Shown here: positions 1 through 7,222 of the stretch, piece after piece
Layout: the number at the start of each line of letters is the position of its first letter
How positions within the stretch are numbered: the stretch's first letter is position 1
Assembly (NCBI GenBank): GCA_900128395.1
Contig: LT649902.1
Coordinates: forward strand, 1-11,763
Length of the DNA: 11,763 nt
Origin: Stramenopiles sp. TOSAG23-2
Taxonomy: Eukaryota > Sar
Reading direction: 5' to 3'
The notes under the pieces: model-generated
The model's input: only the letters and a program-made list of their open reading frames with translations
Database searches by the model: none
What the model was told of the DNA's origin: nothing
Translations under genes and position numbers: made by a program

Positions 1-536
1 AATAAAAATTATTCGAAAACTGAAAATTTAATTATTTAAGTGTTATAAATTTTAAAATCGGCAGATGGAGATAGAGCATTTGAAGCGTTTGAACACCCCC
101 CACCCCCACTACCCGACCACCCGACATAAAACGGAGCAGGCTATATTACATGTAATAACATACGGTATTATAGGAATGTTTTGAGATACATCATTTATTA
201 GTAACTAACGGTCTTCGATGAAAAATAAAATAAAACTCCTTAAAACTGAAACACACTTAAGCTACACCTTCACTTCACGTACTGTAACTTTCTGCTATAC
301 CAGGTATAAGCTGAGAGAGGTTCAACGACAACATTTTTAAAAAAAAAAAATTATACATGTTTTGTATTTTTGTTTTTACTGGTACACATTACCTGGTATT
401 ATTATTACTAGTATTATTTATAAAATAGTTTTAATACAATACATGTGGTAGAAATGTTATAAAATTGTAAACAGAGACAGAAGGTAATATATATATATAT
501 TTAAAGGTTGTAAAGCAGAAAGAACAAATATAAAAA
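1..536. other. 5' intergenic region upstream of ankyrin gene
   Basis: No coding sequence is recognisable on either strand. It contains a C-rich stretch at 96-122 inside otherwise very AT-rich DNA (annotated separately), an A-run at 339-350 and a short TA microsatellite at 488-501. The last 50 bases are A/T-rich with no stop-free extension of the ankyrin frame. They probably hold the promoter and 5' UTR of the + strand gene, but no core promoter element can be assigned with confidence. Confidence 0.6.
96..122 (-). other. G-quadruplex-capable G-rich tract (minus strand)
   Basis: On the + strand there are C runs at 96-101, 103-107, 112-114 and 120-122. The minus strand therefore has four runs of at least three G separated by loops of 5, 4 and 1 nt, which matches the usual G3+N1-7 quadruplex pattern. 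It is a striking island in AT-rich surroundings, about 430 bp upstream of the ankyrin gene. Function is unknown. Confidence 0.6.
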
Positions 537-968
537 ATGGAAGAACCTAAAATCAATACGAATGGATTTTTATTGGCATCGTTTGGTGATTTGTCCACCT
601 TGTCATCATTAGTAGATGCAGAAGGTTTTGACGTAAATTCTACGGATGGTAACGGTAGAAATGCATTGCATTTAGCATCAAGAGCTGGGCATGAGAATTG
701 TATAACGTATTTAATTGAGAAAGGTGTAGATACAAATGTAGTCGATAGGGAAGGTTTGACACCATTAATGCATGCAACTAATGCTGGTAATGATGCACAA
801 GATAATGCCGGTAATACAGCATTGCATTTGGCCTCCTTATGTGGATTTCATTTAATATGTAAAACGTTAATTGATGCAAATGCTGATAGTGGGATGACAA
901 ATGGTGCTGGAAAAGCCCCAAAAGATTTATGTATGAATGATGATACAGCGGCTGTATTTGCTGCTTAA
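537..968 (+). CDS. Small ankyrin-repeat protein (143 aa)
   Basis: Ankyrin repeats are about 33-residue helix-turn-helix protein-interaction modules; the partner here is unknown. Visible repeats are a divergent first repeat (about residues 8-38), a canonical one at about 39-70 (NALHLASRAGHENCITYLIEKG), a third beginning GLTPLMHATNAGN at about 73, and a fourth beginning NTALHLASLCGFH at about 93. A degenerate cap GKAPKDL follows at about 124. The third repeat is only about 19 residues long: its second helix is missing and it runs straight into the fourth (DAQDNAGNTALHLA). No signal peptide, membrane segment or other domain is seen, so it is likely soluble in cytosol or nucleus. The first ATG is used; the stop is TAA. 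AATAAA-like sequences at 1009-1018 could serve polyadenylation. It converges on the next gene. Confidence 0.85.
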   Translation: MEEPKINTNGFLLASFGDLSTLSSLVDAEGFDVNSTDGNGRNALHLASRAGHENCITYLIEKGVDTNVVDREGLTPLMHATNAGNDAQDNAGNTALHLASLCGFHLICKTLIDANADSGMTNGAGKAPKDLCMNDDTAAVFAA

Positions 969-1438
969 GATTAAAAAGGAAAAAACTGTGGAGGATTTTA
1001 TTTGTTTAAATAAATAAATTAAACGAAAGTTTTATATCGTTCTAGTCAAAAATTAAACACGTTTTTTTAATAAAAAAATACTCGTAAAATATTATCATAT
1101 AACACACAATATATTATTTATATATAAAATGATGGTTAAAATCTTTTAAAAGTTAATATTTAAATAATTTTTACTTTCCCGTGCTAGCCCTAAGGCTAGG
1201 TAATATGCTCAATACTCAATCCCAAGGGAATAATATTCTATCCTAATTTAGTAAAGCTCTAATACACCTCTGCAAACTAATACACACACATTTATTATCA
1301 TTATATACATATGAGTAAGAGAAAAACACATATATCAGGAGAGTAAGAGAAAAACACATATATCAGGAGAGCATTTTAATAAAATCTCCAATCGCCCTAT
1401 AAAATTTTAAATCCATACCATATTTTTTTAATTTATTC
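969..1438. other. Convergent 3'-UTR region with tandem repeat and small hairpin
   Basis: Non-coding DNA between the convergent ankyrin and metallophosphoesterase genes. It contains AATAAA-like signals near 1009-1018, a six-base stem hairpin CTAGCC/GGCTAG at 1184-1199, and a 28-bp tandem duplication at 1313-1368. No additional gene or RNA gene is recognised. Confidence 0.6.
1313..1371. repeat. Perfect 28-bp tandem duplication
   Basis: Two identical 28-bp units lie head to tail at 1313-1340 and 1341-1368, each starting GAGTAAGAG and ending ATATCAGGA, followed by a three-base start of a third copy. They lie in the presumed 3' UTR of the minus-strand gene. Perfect identity suggests recent duplication. 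Confidence 0.9.
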
Positions 1439-3043
1439 TCAACACTGGCTTTTTTCATTTCCAAGAAACCATTTTTTATCAGCTAAAATAACAGATGCAT
1501 CCATTTGTTTTTTCCTATGTTCTGATGTAGGATCATTCAACGTACCAAGTCCTTCACAGAACCAATACGTGCGTAATAATCTGTTTTTTTCTTCCACATT
1601 CTCAATTAACTTAAAATCATTCTTTTCATAAAATCGTATTGCCCAATCACCTTTCATCCACGTACCAATTAAAATTGGTCTTTCATTTTGATAAAATATA
1701 CAATATGCTAATAATTTACGTCCAATTCCTTGACCTTGATAAGCAGTTTTTGTATATGCATGTCGAATCAAGATGACATCGGGTGAATTTGGATCTTCCA
1801 CTTCTCGTGGTTGTATTCCCATAACTCCTAAAATTTCATTATTATTTAAAACATTTTCAGCTACAAAAAAAGTAATCCCAGCATTTTCAATATCATTTTT
1901 CAATTCATCCTCTGGCATATATGGTTCCGTGTATTCATCTACAACGCTTTTGTATGCAATAGAAGCATCATTTATAACTTGAAGAATATCTTGGAAATCT
2001 TTTGTAGTTGATTTTCTTATTTTTATCTCAATCGATGGTGATTCTTTTCGATTTTCATCTCCATTATTATTATTATCATTATTACTACTACTATTAATAC
2101 TACTATTATTATTATTATTATTATTATTATCTCCATTTTTTTTAGGTATATCGCAAACAATTGGTTTTTGAGATGCCATATAACTATAATTACATGAACT
2201 TGCATTAATAAATGTTGTTGTACCATTTGTTGTTGTCCCATAATCTTCATGTATATGACCAAATATATGTATTATTGGTTTCACACGTTTTTGTACATGG
2301 CGTAATAAATCAAAGCAACCAGCTCGAAAGCCATTTTTGCATTTATCTCCATGTCCTAATGGTGGTCCATGTGTTATTAATATATCAGTATCATCTGGTA
2401 TTTTAACCCAATGGTCATCACATTTTTTACCACGTGTTAAATTGAATGCCCAATTGCAAAATTCAGGTTGATATGGTGATCCAAAAAATTTATAACCTTC
2501 AATTTCAACAGTATCTTCTTCCAAATATATTAAATTTTTACAAGAACGTATAATCTCAATGCCTTTATCGCCTACATTCCTACGACGTAACCCTAATCCT
2601 CTCCAACTATTATCGTTACGATACCATTCTGGGTCTAACGTTAAGTCATGATTGCCTGCGATAACAATTTTATATTGAAAAGGCAATGTACTAAACCAAT
2701 TACAAAAGTCTTTAATTTGTTTGATTTCACCCGTATTTGTAAAATCACCAGCATGAATGATAATATCGCCATCTGGCAACATATTATTTTCTGTTAACTT
2801 TCGATGTTTACCATGAGTATCTGAGATTGTTACAATTCTTAAATGATTATTTGGGCATTTGGTTTCACCAATTTGAAATTCTGTACGTTTAAAAAAATCT
2901 TCTCCAAAATGTGCTCGAAGTTTTCCATAAGCATTTATATGGTCTTTTGACCAATTATAATCTTGTTGAAAATTATACAATCTATTTAATGCCTTTTCAT
3001 CTCTTGGTACTTCTGGTTTTAAATCCATGGTCCAGGAGCTCAT
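1439..3043 (-). CDS. Metallophosphoesterase (MPPED/UPF0046-like) fused to GNAT acetyltransferase
   Basis: A 534-aa two-domain protein. Residues about 68-300 are a calcineurin-like metallophosphoesterase of the MPPED1/2 type: SDTHG at 74-78 (metal ligands D75, H77), HAGDFT at 97-102 (D100), GNHD at 130-133, THGPP at 224-228 and GHIH at 262-265. All metal-binding motifs are intact, so a dinuclear-metal phosphodiesterase is expected. Residues about 304-336 are an Asn/Ser-rich linker from an AAT-type triplet run. Residues about 337-525 are a GNAT N-acetyltransferase with the acetyl-CoA loop YQGQGIGRKLL (435-445) and a close match to bacterial GNATs that end in an ASVILADKKW-like segment. Both domains are in one frame with no intron. 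The stop is TGA followed one codon later by in-frame TAA. Substrates are unknown. The start at 3043 is the first ATG; Met 6 is an alternative. It diverges from SYF2. Confidence 0.88.
   Translation of the reverse strand: MSSWTMDLKPEVPRDEKALNRLYNFQQDYNWSKDHINAYGKLRAHFGEDFFKRTEFQIGETKCPNNHLRIVTISDTHGKHRKLTENNMLPDGDIIIHAGDFTNTGEIKQIKDFCNWFSTLPFQYKIVIAGNHDLTLDPEWYRNDNSWRGLGLRRRNVGDKGIEIIRSCKNLIYLEEDTVEIEGYKFFGSPYQPEFCNWAFNLTRGKKCDDHWVKIPDDTDILITHGPPLGHGDKCKNGFRAGCFDLLRHVQKRVKPIIHIFGHIHEDYGTTTNGTTTFINASSCNYSYMASQKPIVCDIPKKNGDNNNNNNNNSSINSSSNNDNNNNGDENRKESPSIEIKIRKSTTKDFQDILQVINDASIAYKSVVDEYTEPYMPEDELKNDIENAGITFFVAENVLNNNEILGVMGIQPREVEDPNSPDVILIRHAYTKTAYQGQGIGRKLLAYCIFYQNERPILIGTWMKGDWAIRFYEKNDFKLIENVEEKNRLLRTYWFCEGLGTLNDPTSEHRKKQMDASVILADKKWFLGNEKSQC
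2050..2132. repeat. ATT/AAT trinucleotide repeat coding the Asn/Ser linker
   Basis: An imperfect run of ATT triplets with interspersed ACT and ATC, read on the minus strand as AAT, AGT and GAT. It encodes the Asn/Ser/Asp-rich linker (about residues 304-329) between the phosphoesterase and acetyltransferase domains. It stays in frame, so length changes alter only the linker. Confidence 0.9.
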
Positions 3044-3700
3044 GTTGGTATAGCAGAGATGATAATACTAGTATCGTGATGCCGTATGTGTTTTTGTTGC
3101 ATTACTTTTACATTTTATTTTTTTGATCTTTCTATAGTGTATCTTTTTGCATGCCTGTGTGGGGCTTTGCTTGGTTGCCTTTTGTGCATATATGCAAATA
3201 TGCCAGTGTATGCACATGATTTTTTATGTTGATGACCTCCGCTCGCAGTGCTACCCCTTCTTTAAAACGTGTCAAAACTGTACAAACAGTGTCAAAACTG
3301 TACTTTTAAAGATGTTCACTATGGGGAAAATATTCATCATTTTTCTGTGTTTTCGGATATTTTCTATTTTTCCCAAAATATATGAAAAATAAAATTGGCA
3401 TTTTAGAAAATGATATATATACATATTTCCCATAGTGAATATTGTTATTTTGTTAGTGCACAGTTTTGACACGGTTTAGTAAATTTAGAGGATGGGTGAT
3501 AAAAGTGGTACGTAAGTGCTACACAATAATTATTCTGTACCCAGAGGTACGGGCCTTTTAAATTTTAAAAAGAAAGAAGAACCACAAATGTGTATAGATC
3601 TAATATATATGGTGGTATGAATACAACATATCCCCATATTATTGATACATACCTTTTAAAGACAAAGAACAACCGAACAACCAACAAGACGAAAACAATA
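3044..3700. other. Divergent intergenic region with MITE-like element
   Basis: Lies between two divergently transcribed genes and should hold both promoters. A foldback element occupies 3263-3478 (annotated separately). A short inverted repeat GTACC/GGTAC sits at 3537-3550. An in-frame extension of SYF2 upstream to an ATG at 3590 is possible but has no match to the family. No other gene is recognised. Confidence 0.55.
3263..3478. mobile_element. MITE-like foldback element with TA flanks
   Basis: Terminal inverted repeats face each other: the left end from 3265 reads AAACGTGTCAAAACTGTAC, and the right end, read inward on the minus strand from 3476, reads AACCGTGTCAAAACTGTGC. A TA dinucleotide is immediately outside each end (3263-3264 and 3477-3478), as expected for Tc1/mariner-type target duplication. 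An internal inverted pair (TTCACTATGGGGAAAATATT at 3315-3334; ATATTTCCCATAGTGAAT at 3423-3440) continues the fold, so most of the 216 bp can form one hairpin. The left terminal motif is duplicated with a 20-bp period (3269-3283 and 3289-3303). No transposase is encoded, so it would be non-autonomous. The superfamily assignment is inference. Confidence 0.75.
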
Positions 3701-4315
3701 ATGAGCAAATCAACAAAAGTAGAAGGAAGAAAAAAACGCTTGTTTTCATTGCGTTTGAAAATGAATGCATGTAGAAAAGCAAACCGTGAAGCAGTTATTA
3801 ATGAAGCAAAATTATTGCAAGATAAAAATGTAAATAGAAGAAAACGACAGGAGGATTATGAATATTTAGTCAAAACATGGAAAGATGCTATGGATCATGT
3901 TGGTATAAAGGATGATGAATCCTATTTAGTCGAACCTGCATTTGAAGCACATCGTAAACTCAGTAAAAAAAAAATAAAAGCAGCTAAAGCAAATAATAAT
4001 TTTGGTTGGAACCAATTTAATGCAGATGCTATGTATAAAGGACATGAAAAACGTGTAAAAGCAGCATTTTCCAAACGTAGAAAATCAAATAATGGTAATG
4101 CTATTTCAAGTAGTGGTTTAGATCGTATGGCTGAAGAAGTTAAAGAAAGGAAAGCAATACGAGCGAATTTCAGTCGTAGACGACAACAATATGACGAAGA
4201 AGATGTTAATTATATTAATGAACGTAATCGAGGTTTTAATAAAAAATTAGATAGAGCATATAATCAATATACAGTAGAAACAAGGCAAAATTTAGAACGT
4301 GGAACAGCATTGTAA
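3701..4315 (+). CDS. SYF2: Pre-mRNA-splicing factor SYF2
   Basis: A 204-aa SYF2-family protein, a component of the Prp19/NineTeen-complex-associated spliceosome acting in nuclear pre-mRNA splicing. The N-terminal part has the family pattern RLKMNACRKANREAV, then a highly basic, helix-forming middle (KLSKKKIKAAKANNN, FNADAMYKGHEKRVKA). The C-terminus holds the family signature: SRRRQQYDEEDVNYINERN, FNKKLDRAYNQYT and the terminal QNLERGTAL, which closely matches SYF2 proteins I know. Length is typical of short SYF2 orthologues. The frame is open back to an ATG at 3590, but those 37 residues look unlike SYF2 and the ATG at 3701 (context AATAATGA, A at -3) starts where the family match starts, so 3701 is preferred. 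Stop TAA. A splicing factor confirms nuclear eukaryotic DNA although no intron is seen here. Confidence 0.9.
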   Translation: MSKSTKVEGRKKRLFSLRLKMNACRKANREAVINEAKLLQDKNVNRRKRQEDYEYLVKTWKDAMDHVGIKDDESYLVEPAFEAHRKLSKKKIKAAKANNNFGWNQFNADAMYKGHEKRVKAAFSKRRKSNNGNAISSSGLDRMAEEVKERKAIRANFSRRRQQYDEEDVNYINERNRGFNKKLDRAYNQYTVETRQNLERGTAL

Positions 4316-4572
4316 TTTTTTGCCATTGCAGAAAATATATAATATATAACGAACTCGGTAAAATATAAAAAAGGCAAATATACATATATACATGCACAAA
4401 GAGAGAATTAAATGTAAAAATATGTATATATATATATGTATTATATATATATATATAATATCTAGAAAGTTGATTACTACGCTCGTACTCTCTTCGTAAC
4501 TTTTGTATACGATCGTATATTACACACGCACACACACGTTCAATGACAGCAGGAAAAAAAAAATATCGTTTT
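4316..4572. other. Short convergent intergenic region with TA and CA microsatellites
   Basis: This is the 3' flank of SYF2 and of the minus-strand monooxygenase. It contains TA-repeat stretches at about 4421-4461 and a CA-rich run at 4524-4538. No gene is recognised. Confidence 0.6.
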
Positions 4573-6363
4573 TTACAACTTTGAGTTTGCTGTAAATGCT
4601 GGTATTAATAATTCACTTACTACAGGTTTTGGATTTGGAAATGTAATAAATGTTTTCATCGTATCTTCAACTTCTTCCCATAAATAAGGAACTGCATCTT
4701 CATCTCCTGACATACATTTACAACAATATTTCCACCATTCTTTATTTTCATTTATATATTCATCAAAACTATAACGACGTCGTATATTTCGATGCACTTC
4801 AATTTTATGATAATCAAATCGTTCTCTTAACTCTGGAACTTCATGAATTATATTAGAAATGGAAAGACCCATTGAAATACCAAAACTACGACCTAATGGT
4901 ACTTTTGCAATATGTTTTCCTGCAATTAACTCTTTCAATTTATCTGGATTGGCTTGAAAATATGAAAATATTTCCGTTTGAAAGGCTGCGAAATATGGTG
5001 CGCTTGCTAATAATGTTGGAGAATTGTCTCGGGTCTTTACATCAAAGCCTTGTTCATATAAATTTTTAATTTCTGATTTTGTAGGCGTTGGACGTTCTGC
5101 TTTCATTAACCATGCACGATTGCCTAAAAAACTTGGTTCGTACATATGATCATGTGGCAACACGTCTTGTAGCCAATTTGCATCTTGTTTAAATCCTAGA
5201 TTTTTCATTATAATATCACCATGAATCTTTTCTCCATCTTTTGTTAAAAGATGATCTCTTCCACATTTCTCAATATCACCACGAATAACTGTAATTTTAC
5301 CAAGAGCATATCCAACAAAAAAAGCATCTGACATAGTCGGTAAGGTTTTTCGATCTCGCTCCGATTCACTACCAAATATTTGCAACAAATTGGTTCCACC
5401 CTCTTCTTGGAATTTTCTCAATTCATCTGGTAATGCTTCTTCCGCATGACATTTTTCATACCCAGTTAAGAAAATCCGTCGTAATGAATTTAATTCATTT
5501 AATGTTTTCACTATTCGAAATGGTCTTTGTAATATTTTACCAACAAAATTTAATCCTGTGGAAATATTTTGTCCAAACGTAGTATTTTTACGTCTCTCCG
5601 TTGCTTCTTTTACTGTCATTGTTTTTGATTCCATTGCCCAATTCATGTACGCAAAAATTTTAGGCAATATAATATTTCGACTTCTTACAACAAATGTTAC
5701 ATGGGATGCACCACGAAATAGACATTCGCGTGCATTTTCAATTGCAAATGCACCCATTCCAACGATAAGTACATGTTTACCTTTCACCTTTAATTTATCT
5801 GGTTCACCTTTCAGTCCATAAATAATTGGTCCATTAAAATGTTCTTCGCCAATATATGTTTCGCGTACTGGTTCTCTTAATCCACCACTGGAAAATATGA
5901 CATGATCGGCTTCTGTTATTTTTGTTTGTACATCGCCATTTACTTGTTTCGTGTCATAATGAATAAAAACTTTATCATCAATATTATCAACCTTTGTACA
6001 AGTGGAATTGACATATATTTTATTCTCTCCATTTCGTAATAATTGATTTACAATTTCATTTAAATTTTCCAATACTTCTTCTTGTTGTGTGAAATCTGTT
6101 GCTATTTTTCCAGGTATCAGCCTGTAGCCAGGTTCTAATATTTGTACACGACTACCTTTGTTTGCAGCGGTGAACCATACACCACCAATATTACTTTCTT
6201 TTTCAATTATAGTTACCGTCGCACCTCGTTTCGAGACTAAATATGCACTATGCAACCCCATTACACCAGCACCTACATAGCAGATATGCATACCAGTTAA
6301 GTCTTCAACATTTGGTAAGGATTCTTTTGTATTAAACATTCCTTTTGAGGAGGAAGTAGGCAT
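4573..6363 (-). CDS. Flavin-containing monooxygenase-like FAD/NAD(P)-binding oxidoreductase
   Basis: A 596-aa protein with two Rossmann dinucleotide-binding folds in the order usual for flavin-dependent monooxygenases. The FAD site is at the N-terminus (CYVGAGVMGLHSA, residues 28-40, with the acidic strand end IIEKE at 52-56 and GGVW at 60-63). The NAD(P)H site is HVLIVGMGAFAIENA at 197-211. A YIGEEHFNG segment at 170-178 resembles the FxGxxxH region between the two sites. The protein probably oxygenates a small nucleophilic or lipophilic substrate using NADPH and O2, but the substrate cannot be told. The C-terminal third (about 430-596) is less familiar and contains a C-C-K-C cluster at 547-550. 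There is no clear targeting signal or membrane anchor. Start is the first ATG after an upstream TA repeat; stop TAA; single exon. Confidence 0.85.
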   Translation of the reverse strand: MPTSSSKGMFNTKESLPNVEDLTGMHICYVGAGVMGLHSAYLVSKRGATVTIIEKESNIGGVWFTAANKGSRVQILEPGYRLIPGKIATDFTQQEEVLENLNEIVNQLLRNGENKIYVNSTCTKVDNIDDKVFIHYDTKQVNGDVQTKITEADHVIFSSGGLREPVRETYIGEEHFNGPIIYGLKGEPDKLKVKGKHVLIVGMGAFAIENARECLFRGASHVTFVVRSRNIILPKIFAYMNWAMESKTMTVKEATERRKNTTFGQNISTGLNFVGKILQRPFRIVKTLNELNSLRRIFLTGYEKCHAEEALPDELRKFQEEGGTNLLQIFGSESERDRKTLPTMSDAFFVGYALGKITVIRGDIEKCGRDHLLTKDGEKIHGDIIMKNLGFKQDANWLQDVLPHDHMYEPSFLGNRAWLMKAERPTPTKSEIKNLYEQGFDVKTRDNSPTLLASAPYFAAFQTEIFSYFQANPDKLKELIAGKHIAKVPLGRSFGISMGLSISNIIHEVPELRERFDYHKIEVHRNIRRRYSFDEYINENKEWWKYCCKCMSGDEDAVPYLWEEVEDTMKTFITFPNPKPVVSELLIPAFTANSKL

Positions 6364-7077
6364 TCTTATATATATATATATAGACGATGTAATAATGTTT
6401 GCTATATTTCAATATTAGTTTGTTCTTTTTTCTGTGGATTCTTCTATTCTTTTCTATAACCTATAATGTTTCCATCTTTTTAATTTGTGTGTAAGTTTGT
6501 AAGTTTGTGTTTGTTTAATTTAGACAGTTAGACACAGATAGAAGACGAGCACACGGCCGGCACAATGATGTGCCAATAAATAAAAAAAAGCAGCAGCTTT
6601 TTCACCGATCATCCAGCAGCATCACATCATCGAATTCGATTTCTTTTAAAGAGACCCTTAATAAAGTGCGAAGTCTTCTTGTACTGTAGCGTTTTGTGTA
6701 TAGGCTCAGTGGTGGCCTGTGAGACTACACTATCTGGTTGAACGTGTTATTTTAAGGTTTTAAATTATATCCTTTTTTCCAGTGCTATTTAGATATAGCT
6801 AGAATATAGTAGCCTGTGGGTAGCTTAAGCCTTAAGCTCTAGTCCAAACAAAAAATCAAGAGTCCATCCAACCTTATCAATTTATACTGTATTAGATATT
6901 TTTTAAAATTAAAAATATTAAAAAATATATTACTTCGTATGCATTATATATATATAATACACTAACACTCCCTCATCGATAATGTCAAAGTGCTCTTCAC
7001 ATTTAATTTTTCTCTCTAGAGATATTATATCATCACATATCATACCAAATATATTTTTAAATAAATATATCTCTGCT
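6364..7077. other. Intergenic region between FMO and DsbA-like genes
   Basis: Holds the 5' flank of the monooxygenase gene and the distal 3' flank of the DsbA-like gene. TA microsatellites lie at 6366-6381 and about 6944-6958. A six-base stem hairpin GGCACA/TGTGCC with a four-base loop is at 6559-6574. A less AT-rich patch at about 6540-6760 has no ORF, tRNA or snoRNA pattern that I can support. Confidence 0.55.
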
Positions 7078-7152
7078 CTCAAGAATTTATTTCCATTATT
7101 TTATTTTATAAAAAAAACAACAACATATTTTCAAAATAAATTCTATCATAGA
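7070..7152 (-). promoter_or_regulatory. Candidate SECIS element (type II-like) in 3' UTR of the DsbA-like selenoprotein gene
   Basis: On the minus strand, AUGA (7149-7146) is followed by a helix whose 3' strand ends at UGAG (7081-7078). This gives the core quartet U7148/G7078, G7147-A7079, A7146-G7080, U7145-U7081. The helix has 11 consecutive Watson-Crick pairs (7144-7134 with 7082-7092) and a terminal U-G wobble (7133/7093). An unpaired AAAA follows at 7131-7128, 13 nt after the quartet, where eukaryotic SECIS elements carry their conserved AA. A further U-rich/A-rich minihelix (7120-7110 with 7096-7106) closes a three-base loop, as in type II elements. The AUGA starts 74 nt past the stop codon. 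Weak points: the stems are nearly all A-U, and helix I below the core is short (UCU/AGA) and poorly supported. Confidence 0.7.
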
Positions 7153-7222
7153 CTTCAAATTTCATTCTTCCACGCGTTAGTATATACATTCGAACGAGAT
7201 ATTAGCTATTTTTTTATAATTT

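Noticed and set aside
1433-1441. Possible C-terminal Sec in the phosphoesterase-GNAT protein (...SQC-TGA-GAA-TAA), reminiscent of the CU motif of thioredoxin reductases
   Set aside because: The GNAT domain already ends at its usual place, the extension would add only two residues, and I found no convincing SECIS core with a paired helix in the 3' flank (1140-1435). TGA is better read as a normal stop.
3147-3472. Overlapping 81-aa (+) and 66-aa (-) ORFs
   Set aside because: Both lie mostly within the foldback element and its flank, are hydrophobic low-complexity translations and match no family.
3590-3700. N-terminal extension of SYF2 from the ATG at 3590
   Set aside because: The 37 extra residues do not resemble SYF2 proteins, and the ATG at 3701 coincides with the start of family similarity.
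4236-4535. 99-aa minus-strand ORF
   Set aside because: Its Tyr/Ile-rich sequence comes from the TA repeats and the antisense of SYF2.
6690-6760. Possible tRNA or snoRNA in the less AT-rich patch
   Set aside because: I could not build a cloverleaf or find paired C/D boxes with terminal stems.
7021-7050. Second SECIS-like AUGA cluster further downstream on the minus strand
   Set aside because: No helix of proper length and no matching GA core with an AA loop; the element at 7070-7152 is much better.
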